NCBI GenBank assembly: GCA_938049075.1
Contig: CALICZ010000190.1
Coordinates: forward strand, 1-8,901
DNA length: 8,901 bases
Source: an uncultured Candidatus Saccharibacteria bacterium
GTDB lineage: Bacteria; Patescibacteriota; Saccharimonadia; Saccharimonadales; Saccharimonadaceae
Reading direction: 5' to 3'
This document shows positions 5,537-8,901 of this stretch, piece after piece. Position numbers and translations under genes: made by a program. The stretch's first letter is position 1; each line of letters starts with the position of its first letter. The notes under the pieces are model-generated. The model was not told where the DNA came from, made no database searches, and was given only the letters and a program-made list of their open reading frames with translations.

Positions 5537-6031
5537 TTATACCTTAGAAAAATACCGTTTCGCTTGTTGAATCATACACGCTCCAATATCTCCTTGGCCA
5601 ATGATGCGGTTTACATCGTTGATATCAACAAGGGTATGTGCAATGATATCGCCGCCAGGATCGTGAGTAAACTCGCCAATTTTCTCGAGCTTTGTATAGA
5701 CACGAAGCTGGTATACGCGCATGCCGTTTGGCTCAAGGCAGCACTGGTATCCGAGTGGTTGCCATTCAATAACGCGCATGTTGCACTCTTCTACCATCTC
5801 TCGTGTGATGGTTTGCTCAATTGTCTCTCCAGATTCAGTTTTGCCGCCAGGGAGATTATAGCTCTTCTTGACCGCACTATAGACGAGCGGAACGGAACCA
5901 GCTAAATTACCGATCGTATAGACTTGTTGCCAGGGGAGATCGGGTATAGCAGATTTTTGTCGTATAGTACACCAAGAAGCAAAAATGGTTTTGCCGCCAT
6001 ACTGAAAGGAAGATGATATATCGTCTACCAT
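5537..6031 (-). CDS. NUDIX hydrolase
   Basis: A 164-residue NUDIX-fold protein; the family hydrolyses nucleoside diphosphates linked to another moiety, including damaged dNTPs, NDP-sugars and RNA caps. The NUDIX box spans 63-85: G63-x5-E69-x7-R77-E78-M-V-E81-E82-C-N-M. It matches GX5EX7REUXEEXGU except that the penultimate Gly is Asn84. The metal-binding glutamates E78, E81 and E82 are intact, so activity is expected. The specific substrate is not readable. ATG 6029-6031 is preferred over an in-frame TTG six bases earlier because it is a stronger start and lies 7 nt after a TATAGT -10-like box; neither has a Shine-Dalgarno. It diverges from the deformylase gene across a 25-bp palindrome and precedes the ABC exporter by 33 bp. 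Confidence 0.88.
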   Translation of the reverse strand: MVDDISSSFQYGGKTIFASWCTIRQKSAIPDLPWQQVYTIGNLAGSVPLVYSAVKKSYNLPGGKTESGETIEQTITREMVEECNMRVIEWQPLGYQCCLEPNGMRVYQLRVYTKLEKIGEFTHDPGGDIIAHTLVDINDVNRIIGQGDIGACMIQQAKRYFSKV

Positions 6032-6038
6032 AGACAAA

Positions 6039-6044
6039 ACTATA
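6039..6044 (-). promoter_or_regulatory. Candidate -10 box for the NUDIX gene
   Basis: TATAGT on the minus strand, 7 nt before ATG 6031, within an AT-rich stretch (TAATATAGTTTTG). No clear -35. A second possible minus-strand -10, TATACA (6095 to 6090), lies inside the palindrome at 6084-6108 and would give a leader of roughly 50 nt. Confidence 0.35.
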
Positions 6045-6083
6045 TTACAAAACGGAAAAAGATAAAATAGCTTTTGATAGCTA

Positions 6084-6108
6084 CTTTAGTGTATACTATG
6101 CACTAAAG
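6084..6108. promoter_or_regulatory. 25-bp near-perfect palindrome over the deformylase promoter
   Basis: The arms CTTTAGTG (6084-6091) and CACTAAAG (6101-6108) are perfect inverted repeats. The 9-bp centre TATACTATG adds ATA/TAT symmetry, so 11 of 12 base pairs match around C6096. The plus-strand -10 TATACT (6092-6097) lies in the middle, and the deformylase ATG follows the right arm by one base. The GTATAC core also gives a minus-strand TATACA. The position suggests an operator, or back-to-back promoter elements, controlling deformylase and possibly NUDIX. I do not recognise the binding protein. Confidence 0.6.
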
Positions 6109-6109
6109 A

Positions 6110-6658
6110 ATGCGTCAAGAAAAAACACTCCTACCAATCTGTCAAGCGGGCGATCCGGTACTGCGCGAGAAAGCGAGGCACGTGAGCCGCAAGGAGATCA
6201 CCACACCAGTAGTGCAGCAGCTTATTGCAAATATTAAGCATACTGTGGCAAGTAGAGACTACGGTGTTGGGTTGGCTGCGCCCCAAGTGGGGCGCGCTGT
6301 GGCGCTGAGCGTAATTGCTATCAAGCCAACGCCAAACCGCCCAGACCGCGAGCCATTTGAGCAAGTTATTATCAATCCATCATACACCGGCATTGGCCAG
6401 ACAACGGGCATGTGGGAGGGCTGCGCCAGCGGCGATGAGGGGCGGCTCTTTGCGCAGGCGCAGCGCTACCAACAGATCAACGCCCAGTGGGATGATGAGC
6501 GGGGCGAGCATCATACTGCGGTGTTGGATGGCTTTGTTGCTCATGTCTTTCAACACGAAGCTGACCACTGTCAGGGTATACTTTTCTTTGATAGAGTGAC
6601 AGATACGACGACCTACATGACGGCAGCAGAGTATCGCAAGCGTGTCGTGCGGCGGTAA
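6110..6658 (+). CDS. def: Peptide deformylase
   Basis: A 182-residue deformylase, the metalloenzyme that removes the N-formyl group from nascent proteins at the ribosome. All three family motifs are visible: motif 1 GVGLAAPQ (52-59, Gln59), motif 2 EGCAS (103-107, metal ligand Cys105) and motif 3 HEADH (149-153; His149 and His153 bind metal, Glu150 is catalytic). Motif 2 normally reads EGCLS, so the leucine is replaced by alanine, and the residues after it (GDEGRLF) also depart from the usual VP-G. Metal ligands are intact, so activity is expected. The ATG at 6110 lies 12 nt after TATACT with no Shine-Dalgarno; an ATG closer to the -10 stops after two codons. The gene is transcribed divergently from NUDIX and convergently to argH, with 40 bp to the argH stop and no clear terminator between them. 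Confidence 0.92.
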   Translation: MRQEKTLLPICQAGDPVLREKARHVSRKEITTPVVQQLIANIKHTVASRDYGVGLAAPQVGRAVALSVIAIKPTPNRPDREPFEQVIINPSYTGIGQTTGMWEGCASGDEGRLFAQAQRYQQINAQWDDERGEHHTAVLDGFVAHVFQHEADHCQGILFFDRVTDTTTYMTAAEYRKRVVRR

Positions 6659-6698
6659 GTTACATTTGAGCCCCGCTTGCTTCTCTCAAGATCAGTGA

Positions 6699-7901
6699 TT
6701 ATTGATTATTCACCAAAAACGATTGCTTAACTTGCTGGTAAGCGTCGCGGAACGGCACACCTTTTTCCACCAATTCGTTGATCTTGGCAACGGTGTAGAG
6801 CTCATCGGTCATCGCCTCAGCCAATCGCTTAGTGTTGGCTTCTAGCTCGCTTACGCAAAGCGCCAAAACCTCTAGCGTATTGAGGGCCGAAGTGAAGGCA
6901 TCCATGGTGATCTTTTTGGTTAGTTGTAAGTCACGGTGATAACCACTGCCAGCACCTGTCGAAATAGCTTGGAGTTGCAAAGCGTAGTTCGGATAGGCGT
7001 GGGCGGTGGCGCGCATGATCTCAAAGACGTCGTAGTTGCGTTTGTGTGGCATAATAGACGAGCCGGTGGTCATGGTGACAGGCAGTTTGAAATAATTAAA
7101 CTCCTGAGAGGTAAACAGCAACATGTCTTCAGCGAATTTGCCGGCAAAGACCATGATGGGGTTGAGTGCTTGTACAGCGATCAGCTCAAACACGCCGCGC
7201 GACAGGCCGCAGTACATGGGGTTCTCCTGTACTTTAGCGAAACCCAACTCACTGGTCGTCATCTGGCGGTCAAGCGGCAGGGTAACGCCAAAACCGGCAG
7301 CACTACCCAGCGGGTTTTGGTCGATGGCGGCAATGCTGTGTGCGACCAATTGCTGGAGGTCATGAAACGCATCGTGATATGAGCCAAGCCACATACCGAC
7401 GGTAGTAGGCATAGCCTTTTGGGTGTGGGTGTAGCCAGGCATTTCAGTCTGGCCAATGGCGGCAATTTTGCCAGCATAGGCCTGGGCGACTGCTTCCAAT
7501 TTTTCGGCTACTGCTTCAAGTTCTGCTTTGATGAACAGGCGCATCATCACCAAGGCTTGGTCATTGCGGCTTCGGCCAGTATGAACCTTTTTGCCAATCG
7601 GTCCGAGTTTTTCTGTTAGATATAGCTCAATGGCAGTGTGGCCATCTTCGTGTTCGCTGGTGAGGGTGAATGCACCGGTTTTCCACTTATTGAATAGCTC
7701 GTCCAAGGCCGCTGCCAATTGCTGATATTCGTCACTGGTCAGCACGCCAATTTTTTCTAGCATGTGGGCGTGTGCTTTGGTGGCAGTGATGTCGTGACCG
7801 AGTAAACGTTGGTCCAACACCTGATCGTCACCAATAGTGTACGACTCGACCAATGGGTGGAGTGAGCCAGTTGCGGTTGATTGCCATAGTTTACTTGCCA
7901 T
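6699..7901 (-). CDS. argH: Argininosuccinate lyase
   Basis: A 400-residue lyase of the fumarase/aspartase superfamily that cleaves argininosuccinate to arginine and fumarate as a homotetramer. Recognisable blocks: N-terminal LWQ...PLVESYTIGDD and the HDITATKAHAHML helix (36-48), EDGHTAIE (85-92), HTGRSRNDQ (107-115), GYTHTQKAMP with catalytic His159 (156-165), NPLGSAAGFG (196-205), the signature loop GSSIMPHKRN with catalytic Ser281/282 (280-289), and GYHRDLQ (320-326). The signature reads PHKRNYD where many bacterial ArgH have PQKKNPD; PHK resembles, from memory, the Bacteroidota-type ArgH and adenylosuccinate lyases. The N-terminal blocks and the upstream argG settle the ArgH call. At 400 residues it is shorter than the usual 440-460, mainly at the C-terminus. 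The start ATG 7899-7901 is 11 bp inside argG and is served by GAAGGAG (7911-7917, gap 9 nt), indicating translational coupling. Confidence 0.9.
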   Translation of the reverse strand: MASKLWQSTATGSLHPLVESYTIGDDQVLDQRLLGHDITATKAHAHMLEKIGVLTSDEYQQLAAALDELFNKWKTGAFTLTSEHEDGHTAIELYLTEKLGPIGKKVHTGRSRNDQALVMMRLFIKAELEAVAEKLEAVAQAYAGKIAAIGQTEMPGYTHTQKAMPTTVGMWLGSYHDAFHDLQQLVAHSIAAIDQNPLGSAAGFGVTLPLDRQMTTSELGFAKVQENPMYCGLSRGVFELIAVQALNPIMVFAGKFAEDMLLFTSQEFNYFKLPVTMTTGSSIMPHKRNYDVFEIMRATAHAYPNYALQLQAISTGAGSGYHRDLQLTKKITMDAFTSALNTLEVLALCVSELEANTKRLAEAMTDELYTVAKINELVEKGVPFRDAYQQVKQSFLVNNQ

Positions 7902-8901
7902 ATGAGTATGCTCCTTCAGCTATTCGCTGACTTAGTGAATATAATTCAATGAATCCGGCGGACGAATTCTGGTTGAATGCGGTGTTGGAATCAAACGTTG
8001 CAAGATTGATATCAAACAACGAATGCGGTGAGTCTACACTGACGACGGTGATGGTGCCTTTGTACAGGCGAGCTGTCACTGTGCCAGTGACTTTTTGGTT
8101 CTGATCATCAATATAGGTATTGATGTGATGGACGGCTGGCTCGTACCACTGCGCTGCGTAAGTGAGGTAGGCCCATTTTTTGTCCATTTCGGCTTTGAGT
8201 TCATTTTCAACGCGGGTCGAGACCAATTGCTCAAGCTTTTGATGGGCAGCAATCAAGATGGCAGCGCCAGGGTTTTCGTAGACACCACGCACCTTCAGTC
8301 CGACCAGCCGATCTTCAATAAGGGTTGATACGCCGACGCCGTGTTTGCGGCCGATCTGGTTGCAGTGCTGGATGAGTGCTTGAAGTGAAAAGTGACGGTT
8401 ATCGACAGCGACAGGCACGCCTTTGATGAATTCAATGGTGATATCTTCGGCTTCGTCTGGTGTGTATTTGATGGTTGAGCACCAATTGAGAATGGCGTGG
8501 TAGTTTGGCTTAAGTGAGGGTGATTCAATTTCGCCGCCTTCGCTGGTGATGCCCCACATGTTTTCATCGGTCGAATAAGGCGATTCCTGAGTATGTGGCA
8601 CGGGGATGTTGTGTTTCTTGGCATAGGCAAGCTCTTCCTCTCGGCCCATACTCCACTCACGTACTGGTGCTAAGATCTTGAGTTTAGGGCTCAGCGTGGT
8701 GATGTAAGTTTCGAAGCGAACTTGGTCGTTGCCTTTACCAGTGGCACCATGTGCGATGACTGTGCAGTTGTACTTTTCGGCATATTCGACGGCTAATTGC
8801 GAGATGATGATGCGCCCCAGTGGCGTGCAGAGGGCATAGCCACCTTGGTAATCAGCATTGGCTTTGATGGCCAGTGATAGTAGCTCATCAGCGAAGCGAT
8901 C
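7891..8901 (-). CDS. argG: Argininosuccinate synthase, N-terminus beyond the window
   Basis: A 336-residue C-terminal portion; the frame is open to the right edge (8901) and the missing part, roughly 60-80 residues by family length, includes the ATP-binding SGGLDTS loop. The enzyme joins citrulline and aspartate using ATP. Visible family blocks are YQGGYALCTPLGR (18-30 of the fragment), HGATGKGNDQVRFE (51-64), APVREW (78-83), SPYSTDENMWG, EDRLVGLKVRGVYENPG, LYKGTITVV and SPHSLFD. The motif HGATGKGND is of the common bacterial type rather than the E. coli HGSTYKGND type. An internal ATG at 8649 is not the start: the HGATGKGND block and other conserved sequence lie upstream in frame. It ends with TAA, overlapping argH by 11 bp. 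No promoter is visible here since the 5' end is missing. Confidence 0.93.
   Translation of the reverse strand, partial: DRFADELLSLAIKANADYQGGYALCTPLGRIIISQLAVEYAEKYNCTVIAHGATGKGNDQVRFETYITTLSPKLKILAPVREWSMGREEELAYAKKHNIPVPHTQESPYSTDENMWGITSEGGEIESPSLKPNYHAILNWCSTIKYTPDEAEDITIEFIKGVPVAVDNRHFSLQALIQHCNQIGRKHGVGVSTLIEDRLVGLKVRGVYENPGAAILIAAHQKLEQLVSTRVENELKAEMDKKWAYLTYAAQWYEPAVHHINTYIDDQNQKVTGTVTARLYKGTITVVSVDSPHSLFDINLATFDSNTAFNQNSSAGFIELYSLSQRIAEGAYSYGK

Noticed and set aside
6032..6037. TTG 6037 as the NUDIX start
   Set aside because: It would lie one base from the -10-like box; ATG 6031 is a stronger start and better placed.
6666..6689. TTGAG/CTCAA repeat between def and argH as a terminator
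   Set aside because: Five base pairs with a 14-nt loop and no adjacent T-run is too weak to call.
8647..8649. ATG 8649 as the start of argG
   Set aside because: The conserved HGATGKGNDQVRFE and APVREW blocks lie upstream in the same frame, which stays open to the window edge.
1..8901. UGA recoding, CRISPR repeats, tRNA genes or insertion sequences
   Set aside because: All genes read full length in the standard code; no regularly spaced repeats, cloverleaf-like segments, transposase motifs or terminal inverted repeats were seen.

Overview
The window is a densely packed stretch of a bacterial chromosome with eleven protein genes, two of them cut by the window ends. No rRNA, tRNA, insertion sequence, phage gene or CRISPR array was seen. 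Base composition looks roughly balanced and all genes read through with the standard code. No gene ends in TGA (nine TAA, two TAG). Compact spacing, many transcripts that look leaderless, TTG starts next to good Shine-Dalgarno sites, and few biosynthetic genes suggest a small-genome lineage such as Patescibacteria, perhaps Saccharibacteria. That assignment is inference from style and gene set; no marker gene settles it.

Layout. Positions 3-170 (+) are the C-terminus of an unrecognised protein, perhaps DUF6624. It converges on a DedA-family membrane protein (280-948, -), with a bidirectional hairpin terminator between them. DedA and ribosomal protein L25/CTC (1078-1776, +) diverge from a 129-bp region whose two promoters share the same ten bases, TATACTAAAG. 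L25 converges on a classical short-chain dehydrogenase (1887-2687, -). A 233-bp non-coding stretch with a hairpin and a possible very short ORF precedes a PerR-like Fur-family regulator (2921-3322, +). A thioredoxin with an unusual CPPC active site (3334-3663, +) follows it, and a strong terminator closes that pair. On the minus strand lie an ABC exporter half-transporter (3719-5503) and, upstream in the same direction, a NUDIX hydrolase (5537-6031). The NUDIX gene diverges from a peptide deformylase (6110-6658, +) across a near-perfect 25-bp palindrome. The window closes with a minus-strand argG-argH operon (argG cut by the window end) whose genes overlap by 11 bp.

How it fits together. The PerR-like gene and thioredoxin form a redox operon. 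A 19-bp inverted repeat covers the -10 box, so the regulator probably represses its own promoter and the thioredoxin gene. ArgG and ArgH together convert citrulline plus aspartate to arginine plus fumarate. L25 and deformylase are housekeeping translation genes. The strongest non-gene signals are the Fur-family operator, the 25-bp palindrome at the deformylase/NUDIX junction, and a consistent split in which promoter-proximal genes lack a Shine-Dalgarno site while operon-internal genes have one.
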